A stretch of DNA of 18,265 nucleotides from Myxococcales bacterium UBA5297 (GTDB lineage Bacteria > Myxococcota > Myxococcia > Myxococcales > UBA5297): contig DHSB01000126.1 of the NCBI GenBank assembly GCA_002408385.1, positions 1 through 18,265 of the forward strand, in the 5' to 3' direction. Within the stretch, counting starts at the first letter, position 1; each line of letters begins with the position of its first letter. Below the pieces are notes generated by a model, which saw only the letters and a program-made list of their open reading frames with translations, ran no database searches and had not been told where the DNA came from. Positions 7,739 to 14,888 of the stretch are shown in pieces. Position numbers and translations under genes: made by a program.

Positions 7739-7767
7739 TTGGGCTCCGAGCGGTGCCCACCTACGAT
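7739..7767 (+). promoter_or_regulatory. Predicted promoter of the aminotransferase gene
   Basis: TTGGGC (7739-7744) and TACGAT (7762-7767) are separated by 17 nt, 55 nt upstream of the GTG start chosen for the aminotransferase. If used, the leader would be about 50 nt, and translation from any start near 7739 would be impossible, which supports the shorter protein. Confidence 0.42.
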
Positions 7768-7807
7768 TGCTCTATCGACCGCAGTCGATTCGACAGCCAA
7801 CGAGCCG

Positions 7808-7815
7808 AGGAGAGG
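7808..7815 (+). promoter_or_regulatory. Ribosome binding site deciding the aminotransferase start
   Basis: AGGAGAGG lies 7 nt before the GTG at 7823. No comparable site precedes the alternative upstream start at 7739, whose extra 28 residues also show no family similarity. Confidence 0.65.
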
Positions 7816-7822
7816 CCCGCCC

Positions 7823-9118
7823 GTGCGCAGACACCTCGCCCCCGACGTGAGCATCAACCTCAACGTCCGCGGCCTCTCCGTCTCGGCGACCCTGGCGATC
7901 CAGGAGCTGTCGAACAAGCTGCGCGCCGAAGGCCGGCAGGTCTTCCGGCTCGGACTCGGCCAGTCGCCGTTTCCGGTCCCGCGTTCGGTCGTCGAGGCAC
8001 TCCAGGTGAACGCCTGGCAGAAGGACTACCTGCCGGTGCGCGGCCTGGCAGCGCTGCGCGAGGCGATCGCCGAGTACCAGCGGCGCCGCAACCAGCTTGG
8101 CTGCAGTGCCGACGACGTCCTCGTCGGGCCCGGCAGCAAGGAGCTGATGTTCATCCTGCAGCTCGTCTACTACGGCGACCTGTTGATCCCATCGCCGAGC
8201 TGGGTCTCGTACGCGCCGCAGGCGCAGATCGTCGGGCGCCCCGTCCACTGGGTCCACACCCGCGCCTGTGACGACTGGAAACTGACCCCCGACGAGCTCG
8301 AAGAGATCTGCGCGGCCGATCCCGACCGGCCGCGCGTCGTCGTCTTCAACTATCCCAACAACCCGACCGGCTGCACGTACACCGCCGACGAGCTCCAGGC
8401 GATCGCGCGGGTTGCGCGCGCCCACCGGGTCATCGCGCTCTCGGACGAGATCTACGGCGAGCTGCACTTCCGCGGGCAGCACGTCTCGATCTCGCGTTTC
8501 TACCCCGAGGGCACCATCATCAGCGGCGGCCTGAGCAAGTGGTGCGGTGCCGGCGGTTGGCGCCTCGGCTCGTTCACCTTCCCCAAGGAGCTGCGCTGGC
8601 TGCTCGACAAGGCCGCGGTCGTCGCGAGCGAGACCTACACCTCGACCTCCGCACCCATCCAGTACGCCGCGGTGCGAGCCTTCCGCGGCGGCATGGAGAT
8701 GGAGAGCTACCTCTGGCAGTCACGGCGCGTCCTGCGGTCGCTCGCGCGCTACGTCGTCGCCCGGCTCGAAGAGGCCGGCGCGCAGGTCGCGCACCCGCAT
8801 GGCGGCTTCTACGCCTTCCCCGACTTTTCGCCGCTGCGCGAGAGGCTGGCCGCGCGCGGCATCCACGACGGCGTCGAGCTGAGCAGGCGGCTGCTCGAGG
8901 AGACGGGCGTCGCGGCGTTGCCCGGCAAGGACTTCGGACAGCCCGCCGCGGAGCTGACGCTGCGCCTCGCCTTCGTCGACTTCGACGGCGCCCGCGCGCT
9001 CTCGGCCGCCGAGCACCTGCCGAAGGAGGAGCCCATCGACGACGAGTTCCTCCGCACCTATTGCGGCAACATCACCTTGGCGATGCAGCGGCTGGGCGAG
9101 TGGCTCACTGCGAAGTGA
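7823..9118 (+). CDS. Pyridoxal-phosphate aminotransferase, class I/II
   Basis: A fold-type I aminotransferase of 431 residues. Visible landmarks are the N-terminal G-L-G-Q-S-P-F motif, N-Y-P-N-N-P-T-G (cofactor-contacting Asn at 180), S-D-E-I-Y-G (Asp 208 and Tyr 211), the Schiff-base lysine K239 in S-G-G-L-S-K, and G-W-R-L-G (R247, phosphate contact). The length and motifs fit the aspartate/aromatic/alanine aminotransferase superfamily; the amino donor and acceptor cannot be read from the sequence. The C-terminal part adds a tail (P-I-D-D-E-F-L-R-T-Y-C) beyond the usual small domain. It is transcribed from its own predicted promoter and converges on the KamA-family gene. Cytoplasmic. Confidence 0.92.
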   Translation: MRRHLAPDVSINLNVRGLSVSATLAIQELSNKLRAEGRQVFRLGLGQSPFPVPRSVVEALQVNAWQKDYLPVRGLAALREAIAEYQRRRNQLGCSADDVLVGPGSKELMFILQLVYYGDLLIPSPSWVSYAPQAQIVGRPVHWVHTRACDDWKLTPDELEEICAADPDRPRVVVFNYPNNPTGCTYTADELQAIARVARAHRVIALSDEIYGELHFRGQHVSISRFYPEGTIISGGLSKWCGAGGWRLGSFTFPKELRWLLDKAAVVASETYTSTSAPIQYAAVRAFRGGMEMESYLWQSRRVLRSLARYVVARLEEAGAQVAHPHGGFYAFPDFSPLRERLAARGIHDGVELSRRLLEETGVAALPGKDFGQPAAELTLRLAFVDFDGARALSAAEHLPKEEPIDDEFLRTYCGNITLAMQRLGEWLTAK

Positions 9119-9203
9119 CGACGGCGGGCGCCTCCGATCGCCGAAAGCCAACTCTCATCGAGCCGGAGCTCTCACCAAGGTCCCCTCTCCCCCAAACTCC
9201 CCT

Positions 9204-9226
9204 CTTCCCGCGCAAGCGCGGGAGAG
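9204..9226. repeat. REP-like palindrome, possible bidirectional terminator
   Basis: CCCGCG and CGCGGG flank a CAAG loop, and the stem continues with pyrimidine-rich and purine-rich arms (CTCTT...GAGAG) with a mismatch. Preceding CCCCTCTCC-type sequence resembles dispersed intergenic palindromes of the form CCCTCTCCC...GGGAGAGGG. It sits between convergent genes. No U-run follows on either strand. Confidence 0.5.
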
Positions 9227-9264
9227 AGGACTTCCACGCGCTCGCGCACCGGTCCCGGAGCGAC

Positions 9265-9359
9265 GCCGGGCAACCCTCATCACACGGGCTCGCGCGCCGA
9301 TCTTGAGAGAAGCCGGGCAACCCGCGTCGCACGGGGTCCGCGCTCCGGTCTCGAGCGAA
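9265..9359. repeat. Two-copy degenerate tandem repeat, about 47-48 bp unit
   Basis: Copy one (9265-9311) and copy two (9312-9359) both begin GCCGGGCAACCC and end in GAGAGAA or GAGCGAA. They share the CACACGGG/GCACGGGG and CCGATCTTGAG/CCGGTCTCGAG blocks in the same order. Sequence before 9265 (CACCGGTCCCGGAGCGA) and after 9359 (GCTCGGGCCTCC) looks like further eroded partial copies. Confidence 0.6.
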
Positions 9360-9489
9360 GCTCGGGCCTCCGAACCTGCCCTCTTCGGCGTCAGACGCAG
9401 GGAGACACAGCAACCGAGCCTGTGCTCGATTTCCGGCCGGGCGCATTGCCATGCGTCCCTACCATCCCCGGCGAAGCGAGGGGCCACCC

Positions 9490-9520
9490 ACTCCCAACTC
9501 AAAACTCACAACTCCCAACT
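9490..9520. repeat. Low-GC simple repeat at the end of the kamA-like gene
   Basis: The 10-mer ACTCCCAACT occurs at 9490-9499 and 9511-9520, with related AACTC and CAACTC words between, in a stretch much poorer in GC than its surroundings. The right copy overlaps the stop codon of the minus-strand gene. Confidence 0.5.
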
Positions 9521-11321
9521 AGAAGTAATACCATATCCCCACGTACCGTCCGGGGTCCTCGCCGAGGGCCGCGAGCCGCTCCAGGTAGTCGAGGATCGGC
9601 GCGTCGAAGGCGACGTAGGGGTCGCGCTCGACGATGTTCTTCTCCCAGGGGTGAAACTCGTAGACCCGCGCCCCGTCGCCGCGGATGGCGAGCAGATCGC
9701 GGTGCTGCATCGCGCGGATGTGGTTCTTGCCGAGTCTGGGGACGTTGTAGACCGGCTCGTCGGTGCGCCGCATGCCCGGTATCAGGCGCGCCTCCTCCTT
9801 GCGCTCCTGCAGGATGCGCGCGATAGGCACCCGGTAGTCGGACAGCTCCTCCTTACCCTTGGGCACGAACGTGTAGTACGGGTCGATGCCCACCCGCCGC
9901 AGCAGCATGCGCAGCGCGACCGACTCGAAGCGGCGCGAGACGAAGAAGTTGTAGACGTGCTGGTTGTAGACCGAGAGGCCGTTGCGCTTGAGCCGGTCGA
10001 CGGCGGCGACCGCCTCGTCGGTGATCTCGTAGACGTGCTCGAAGTGCGTCACTACCGCCACGTCGCGCCGGCCCGGCTCGCGCAGGCGGCCCAGCATCGC
10101 CGCGAGCGGCTCGGTGATGCGCATCGGCATCGTCACCGGGGTGCGGGTCCCGATGCGGATGAGGTCGAGGTGCGGGATCTTCGCCAGGCGGCCGAGGAGG
10201 CGCTCGAGGTCATCGTCCCCGAGCGAGAGGGGATCGCCCCCGGTGACGAGCACGTCGTGGATGGCCGGGTGGTCCTCTATCCAGGCGATCGCCTTGTCGA
10301 GGTTCTCTTCGGGCGTCGCCTCGTGGCAGCTCGAGGCGTCGTCGATCTCCCAGTTGCGCTGGCAGTAGGTGCAGATTTGCGGACAGGAGTTGAAGGGCTT
10401 GAGGATGACGATGGCCGGGTAGCGCCGGGTGATGAGGTCGATCGGCGAGGTGTCGTGCTCGCCCATGAAGTCAAAGGCCTCGCCACGCTGCTCGCGGTTC
10501 TCGACCATCGCCTCGACATAGCGCGCGGTCGGCAGCACCTGGGCGCGGATGGCACGGTCGCGCCCGGCCTCGGGGTCGTCGTCCATCAGCGACGCGTAGT
10601 AGGGCGTCACGCCGAACGGCAGGTGGCCCTGGCGCGCCCGCTCGACGAGCCCGAGCGCCTCCGGCGAGAGCTTCACGGCCTTGGCGAGCCGCGGGACGCT
10701 CTGCAGCACGGCGGCCCGCTGCCAGCGCCAGTCCGACCAGTCCTTCTCGGTGCCGCCGAGCGCTTCGAGCACCCTGCGCTTGCGCTCGGCGCGCCGGGCG
10801 CGCGCGGTCTCGCTCAGCCCGCTCTCGAACCGGGCGGCGTGGCGCTCGACACGCTCCCAGAGTGCGTCGAGGTCGGCCGAGCGCTGGATGGCCGCCTCGC
10901 GCCCGGTCAGCTCGTCGAAGATGTCGTCCTCCTCGATAGGCGCGCTCGGCGCGCGGCCGAACAGGCCTTCGACAAGGTGGGTAACGTCAGCCCAGAACCC
11001 CGGCTGCAGGTCGTCGCGGGCCGCCCCGCGCTGCACGTCCCAGAGCGCCTGGGCCATGTCGAAGCCGGCGACCTTGGCCGAGCGCGGCAACAGCATGCCC
11101 CGAAGCACGTTGGCGCAGTCCCGGGCGCGAATCTGCTGGGTCTGCGAGAGCGAGGCGGGCGTGTCGAAGAGCCCGTACTGGATGCGGCCGACGGCCTCGT
11201 AGAGCGCGCGGCGGGCCGACTCGAGGTCGCCGACGCCCTCGAGCACGCCCAGCAGCGCGCGGGCTTCGTTGTGGAGCTCTTCGCGCGTGTAGCGCCCGGA
11301 AAGAGGCGAGCGGTTCGTCAC
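9519..11321 (-). CDS. KamA-family radical SAM protein (lysine 2,3-aminomutase-like)
   Basis: A 600-residue radical SAM protein. The cluster motif CxxxCxxC is C313-P-Q-I-C317-T-Y-C320, followed by T-G-G-D-P-L (360-365), the SAM-contacting strand of lysine 2,3-aminomutases, then R-I-G-T-R and T-H-F-E-H segments typical of KamA. The usual PLP-lysine motif P-G-G-G-G-K is not present; V-P-R-L-G-K532 lies at the equivalent place and may supply the Schiff-base lysine. About 300 residues precede the cluster, far more than in the clostridial enzyme (about 416 residues in all), and hold an all-helical domain of unknown role. The substrate (lysine, glutamate or other) is open; no acetyltransferase for N-acetyl-beta-lysine synthesis is adjacent. 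The GTG start is chosen for its strong ribosome binding site. Cytoplasmic; monocistronic. Confidence 0.88.
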   Translation of the reverse strand: MTNRSPLSGRYTREELHNEARALLGVLEGVGDLESARRALYEAVGRIQYGLFDTPASLSQTQQIRARDCANVLRGMLLPRSAKVAGFDMAQALWDVQRGAARDDLQPGFWADVTHLVEGLFGRAPSAPIEEDDIFDELTGREAAIQRSADLDALWERVERHAARFESGLSETARARRAERKRRVLEALGGTEKDWSDWRWQRAAVLQSVPRLAKAVKLSPEALGLVERARQGHLPFGVTPYYASLMDDDPEAGRDRAIRAQVLPTARYVEAMVENREQRGEAFDFMGEHDTSPIDLITRRYPAIVILKPFNSCPQICTYCQRNWEIDDASSCHEATPEENLDKAIAWIEDHPAIHDVLVTGGDPLSLGDDDLERLLGRLAKIPHLDLIRIGTRTPVTMPMRITEPLAAMLGRLREPGRRDVAVVTHFEHVYEITDEAVAAVDRLKRNGLSVYNQHVYNFFVSRRFESVALRMLLRRVGIDPYYTFVPKGKEELSDYRVPIARILQERKEEARLIPGMRRTDEPVYNVPRLGKNHIRAMQHRDLLAIRGDGARVYEFHPWEKNIVERDPYVAFDAPILDYLERLAALGEDPGRYVGIWYYF

Positions 11322-11326
11322 GGGTT

Positions 11327-11334
11327 CTCCTCCT
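11327..11334 (-). promoter_or_regulatory. Ribosome binding site deciding the KamA-like start
   Basis: AGGAGGAG on the minus strand, 5 nt before the GTG at 11321. The open frame extends 156 codons further upstream, but that part lacks similarity and would overlap the ClC-side spacer and gene. Confidence 0.75.
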
Positions 11335-11487
11335 GTCTGGTGCTGCGACCGCCGGACGCACAAGGAGAGCCGTCCCGCGCGAGCGGGTTCGCGACTGCTT
11401 GCTTGTTTGTCGAGTGACCGGGGCGACCGGGACGATGCCAGCCCCGAACAATCAGGTCGTTCACCCCGAGTGATACTCGCGACCCCG

Positions 11488-11501
11488 GCTTGCGCGCAAG
11501 C
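11488..11501. promoter_or_regulatory. Perfect 14-bp palindrome, operator candidate
   Basis: GCTTGCGCGCAAGC is perfectly self-complementary and sits in the middle of the divergent spacer. A dimeric regulator site is possible; a chance palindrome in GC-rich DNA is also possible. Confidence 0.3.
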
Positions 11502-11757
11502 GCCTGCTCGGCGATGGCCACCGGCCGGCTGTCCTGGCGCCCGACGGTTCCCGGGATTTGTTTCGAGGACAAACGACCCCGAAGGCGCACGCCTGCACGT
11601 GAGGCCGGTGGACGCGCGGCGTGATTCCCTCTCGTCGAGCGGATGAGCGCCCGCTCGCCCTTGGGGAGCGCGCGTCGCGTCCGTGAAGACAGGCCTCAAG
11701 GGCGCGGGAGGCAGACGACCGTTGATCTGCCGCGGGGAGTGGCCTACACCCGGACTC

Positions 11758-13707
11758 GTGCGAAATCCCCTGGCCTTCCTCGACCCCACACCGAGCCTGC
11801 TGCAGGCGCGTCAAATTGGCCGGCTCTTCGCCATCTGCGCCCTCGTCGGCGTCGTCGCCGGGCTCGGTGCCGCCGGCTTCTACACTCTCCTCGAGTTGGC
11901 GAAGCGCTACCTGCTCGACGGGATCGCGGGCTACCGGCCGGCCGGCGCGGCCGGCGAGGCGCTGCTCTTCCCGCACAGCACGCAGGAGTTCTCCCGCTGG
12001 CTGCTCTTTCTGCTGCCGGCCGCCGGCGGTCTGGTGAGCGGCCTGCTCGTCTTCTACTTCGCCCCCGAGGCCGAGGGCCATGGGACCGACGCGGCGATCG
12101 ACGCCTACCACCACAAGGACGGGAAGATCCGCGCGCGCGTCCCGCTGATCAAGAGCGTCGCCTCGGCGCTCACCATCGGCAGCGGCGGCTCTGCCGGCAG
12201 CGAAGGCCCGATAAGCCAAATCGGCGCGGGCTTCGGCTCGCTGCTCGCCGACCTGCTCAAGCTCTCGGTGCGCGACCGGCGCATCCTGCTCGCCGCGGGG
12301 ATGGGCGCGGGCATCGGGGCCATCTTCCGCACGCCGCTGGCCGGCGCCCTGTTCGCCGCCGAGGTGCTCTATCGGGAGATGGAGCTCGAGTTCGAGGTGA
12401 TCGCCCCGTCGATCCTCTCGTCGGTGGTCGCCTACTCGGTCTTCGCGCTCTTCTTCGGCTGGGAGCCGCTCTTCAGCACTCCCGACTTCACCTTCCGCGA
12501 CCCGCGCGAGCTGGCCCCCTACTTCGTGCTGGCGGTCGTCGTGGCCCTCGGGGCGCGCATCTTCGTCCACGTCTTCTACGGGTTTCGCGACGCCTTCGCG
12601 CGCCTGAAGATCCCCAAGGCCCTCAAGCCCGCACTCGGCGGCCTGCTCGTCGGCACCCTCGGCCTCTACCTGCCCGAGGCGCTGGTGACCAGCTACGGCG
12701 TCGTCCAGGACGCCTTCCTCGGCAACGCCACCGTGGGCATGCTCGTTGTCTTTGCGGCCGCCAAGATGCTCGCGACCACCTTCACCGTCTCCTCGGGCGG
12801 CAGCGGCGGAGTCTTTGGCCCCGCGGTCGTGCTCGGCGGCGCGCTCGGCGGCGCGGTCGGCCTGCTGCTCCACGGCTGGGTCCCGGAGCTGGTGAGCGCG
12901 CCGGGCTCGTTCGCGATGGTGGGGATGGCCGGATTCTTCGCCGCGGCGGCGAACACGCCGATCACCGCGGTGATCATGGTCAGCGAGATGACCGGCAACT
13001 ATCAGCTCCTCGTCCCCACGATGTGGGTCTGCATGATCGCCTTCTTGCTGGTGCGCGACTGCACGCTCTACGAGAAGCAGATCGAGCGCCGCGCCGACTC
13101 GCCGACGCACCTGCGCGAGATGCTCCGCTCGGTGCTCGAGCGGGTACACGTCGTCGATGCTCTGCTCCTGCGGCCCCCGAGCCCGCTCACCCCGATCCCC
13201 GAAAGCACTCACCTGCACGAGGTGCTCGAACGGTTCTCCGACACGACGCTGCCTTGCCTGCCGGTCGTCAACGCCCAGGGCAGGTTGGTCGGCACCATCA
13301 ACCTCGAGGCCGTGCAGCAGACCCTGGGGGCTACCCGCCTCGACTCGATAGTGGTCGCCAAGGACCTCGCCGTACCGGCGCTCACCGTCGACAAGAACAA
13401 CACCCTGTTCGCCGCGCTTCGCGCGATGGCGGAGGAGAACCGCAAGGAGCTGCTCGTCGTCGACGGCAACGGCAAGGTCGTCGACGTCTTCACCCAAGCC
13501 GACGTCAACGCGGTCTACGAACGCCACATCATCGATAGCGTGCCCGAAGGCGACCAGCCGTTTGCGCGTTCGGTTTTCCAACGCTGGTTCGACCGCATGC
13601 TTGGAGTCCAGACGCACGAGCCGACGCAGCCCCCGGCGGCCACGGCAGCGAGCGCTGAAGACCCCTCGAAGAAACCCTCGAGCGATGACCGCCCAGCCCG
13701 ATCGTAG
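11758..13707 (+). CDS. ClC-type chloride channel/antiporter with CBS pair
   Basis: A 649-residue ClC protein. The selectivity-filter signatures are recognisable: E-G-H-G-T-D (106-111, equivalent of GSGIP), G-S-E-G-P (147-151, with gating Glu at 149, usual form GREGP) and G-G-V-F-G-P (350-355, usual GIFAP). About a dozen hydrophobic helices span residues 20-435. Two CBS domains follow (about 460-520 and 530-587), which in this family bind adenine nucleotides. A Pro/Ala/Ser-rich tail ends the protein. Presence of the gating Glu is compatible with a Cl-/H+ exchanger, but transport mode cannot be decided. The GTG at 11758 is preferred because the 25 codons between an upstream GTG (11683) and this one have atypical codon use; the evidence is not strong. 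It converges on the lipid-kinase pseudogene. Confidence 0.9.
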   Translation: MRNPLAFLDPTPSLLQARQIGRLFAICALVGVVAGLGAAGFYTLLELAKRYLLDGIAGYRPAGAAGEALLFPHSTQEFSRWLLFLLPAAGGLVSGLLVFYFAPEAEGHGTDAAIDAYHHKDGKIRARVPLIKSVASALTIGSGGSAGSEGPISQIGAGFGSLLADLLKLSVRDRRILLAAGMGAGIGAIFRTPLAGALFAAEVLYREMELEFEVIAPSILSSVVAYSVFALFFGWEPLFSTPDFTFRDPRELAPYFVLAVVVALGARIFVHVFYGFRDAFARLKIPKALKPALGGLLVGTLGLYLPEALVTSYGVVQDAFLGNATVGMLVVFAAAKMLATTFTVSSGGSGGVFGPAVVLGGALGGAVGLLLHGWVPELVSAPGSFAMVGMAGFFAAAANTPITAVIMVSEMTGNYQLLVPTMWVCMIAFLLVRDCTLYEKQIERRADSPTHLREMLRSVLERVHVVDALLLRPPSPLTPIPESTHLHEVLERFSDTTLPCLPVVNAQGRLVGTINLEAVQQTLGATRLDSIVVAKDLAVPALTVDKNNTLFAALRAMAEENRKELLVVDGNGKVVDVFTQADVNAVYERHIIDSVPEGDQPFARSVFQRWFDRMLGVQTHEPTQPPAATAASAEDPSKKPSSDDRPARS

Positions 13708-13748
13708 GCCAAGCTTGCGGGGGGCCAAGGCGAGGGTCCCTCGGCTCC

Positions 13749-13771
13749 GCCTCCCTCGTTCCTCGGGAGGC
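13749..13771. terminator. Hairpin between convergent genes, repeat-like
   Basis: GCCTCCC (13749-13755) and GGGAGGC (13765-13771) form a 7-bp stem with a 9-nt loop, 41 nt after the ClC stop and just before the 3' end of the convergent pseudogene. There is no U-run. The flanking CTTCGCTCAGGGTGA resembles dispersed intergenic repeat sequence seen in other bacterial genomes, so it may be a repeat element rather than, or as well as, a terminator. Confidence 0.4.
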
Positions 13772-13776
13772 TTCGC

Positions 13777-14713
13777 TCAGGGTGAAGGGGGTGGCGAACC
13801 GAGGTTGGGGTGATTTCGCGACAGACCTCGAGGTCTTGGCCCCCGCGCCCAGAGACTGTCTTCAGGGAACAATCTCACCCGCAGCGCTCGCCGCCGGACC
13901 CGGTAGCGAAGAGGGCTCCTCATCACGACGGCCTCGCCGTCCTGCGCGACCTGAACCCATGGTCTCGAGGGCTCGACCACCAGTTCGCGGGCGGTGAAGC
14001 GCTCGAGGTCTCGCGCCTGCTCGAGCCGGCCCGCAACGGCGCGCTGAGCGAGCAACAGAACGCCGGCGCGCGAGCGAGGGCCGGCGACGTAAACGCAGAG
14101 CAGCCCCTCGTCGAGCGAGGCGCGCCGCGGCATCAGCAGCGCGAAGTCCTAGCGGTTGTTGCCGACGAAGACGAACGGCGTGGTGCGCCCCGCTCTTTCT
14201 CGCAAGTCGCACGTGCGTCAGGAGGTAGCGCAAAGAGGCGCCGGCGCTCGCGGCGGCCATCGCGACCCATTTGTTGGAGGCCTCGCGCCCGGCGCTCCTC
14301 GCGCAGCTTCAGCGCTCGCGGGTAGAGGCCGATGGAGGAGTTGTTCACGAAGACGCGGCCGTTCACCTCGCCCACCTCGACCTGGCGCACTTTTCCGTGC
14401 GCGATAGCGTGCACCGAAGACTCGAGACCGGAGGGCATGCCGAGCTCGCGCCCGAAGTGGTTGAGGGTCCCGAGAGGCAGCACGCCCAGCGCCTTGTCTC
14501 GGTCGGCGAGCGCACGGGCGACACTGCCGTCGCCTCCGCCGCGGCATCCGACGCGAGCGCAACACTCGCGAGCCGAGCGCGCTGGAGCCCGGGGACGGTC
14601 CGCACCTGGGCCTCGACGCACTCAGCCGCGAAGAGCGCCCGCACCCGCTGCCCGAGCCCGGGCTCCCGGCTCGCGAGCTTTGTGCTGGAATTGAGCAGCG
14701 CCACATTCTTCAT
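13777..14713 (-). pseudogene. Diacylglycerol-kinase-family lipid kinase, broken
   Basis: A complete DAGK_cat-type gene can be followed on the minus strand through three frames. It starts at ATG 14713 (GGAG upstream) with M-K-N-V-A-L-L-N-S-S. After a shift near 14541-14550 it gives G-G-G-D-G-S-V and L-G-V-L-P-L-G-T-L-N-H-F, then G-E-V-N-G-R-V-F-V-N-N-S-S. A second shift near 14276-14279 gives N-K-W-V-A-M-A-A-A. A third, in a CCCC run (14188-14191), leads to F-V-F-V-G-N-N-R, then an in-frame TAG (14149-14151) where the family has Tyr or another residue, then D-F-A-L-L-M-P-R-R-A-S-L-D-E-G-L-L and the C-terminal beta domain. The intact enzyme would phosphorylate diacylglycerol or a similar lipid. 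Four separate lesions make a single sequencing slip an insufficient explanation. Confidence 0.85.
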
Positions 14714-14888
14714 CTTTGCGCTCCGCATGCCCCCGACGGCCGGCCCTCTTCCCCGAATCGTCGCGCCTCCGCTGAGACAAACTTCCAAATCGCTCTTGAG
14801 CCCCCCGGCAGGCTCGGGTACCAGTGAACGACTTGCGCGGTCGCCGACCTGGCTGCGCCCTCTATCCAGCGAAAGGCGAGAATTCGGG
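14714..14888. other. Divergent spacer before the GH94-like gene
   Basis: 175 nt between the pseudogene start and the GH94-like ATG, holding a weak promoter candidate (14796-14824) and the AAGGCGAG ribosome binding site region. No gene is supported here. Confidence 0.4.
14796..14824 (+). promoter_or_regulatory. Weak promoter candidate for the GH94-like gene
   Basis: TTGAGC (14796-14801) and TACCAG (14819-14824) are 17 nt apart, 64 nt upstream of the ATG. The -10 matches only 3 of 6 consensus bases. Confidence 0.28.

Larger units (their letters stand above)
9119..9518. other. Convergent intergenic spacer with repeats
   Basis: 400 nt between two convergent stop codons with no credible gene. 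It contains a REP-like hairpin (9204-9226), a degenerate tandem repeat (9265-9359) and a low-GC simple repeat (9490-9520). Open frames here lack family similarity. Confidence 0.6.
11322..11757. other. Divergent spacer between KamA-like and ClC genes
   Basis: 436 nt with no supported gene. It must carry both promoters, but no convincing -35/-10 pair was found. The only clear structure is the 14-bp palindrome at 11488-11501 and the KamA-like ribosome binding site. The last 75 nt are open in the ClC frame but use codons (AGA, ACA, GGA, TTG) unlike the gene body. Confidence 0.5.

Noticed and set aside
9303..11417. 704-codon plus-strand open frame opposite the KamA-like gene
   Set aside because: Antisense to a gene with CxxxCxxC and other radical SAM motifs; its own translation shows only compositional bias.
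11461..13728. 755-codon minus-strand open frame opposite ClC
   Set aside because: Highly charged low-complexity translation opposite a membrane protein with all ClC signatures.
14271..14888. Upstream extension of the GH94-like frame
   Set aside because: It runs antisense through the lipid-kinase pseudogene and shows no similarity; a good ribosome binding site precedes the ATG at 14889.
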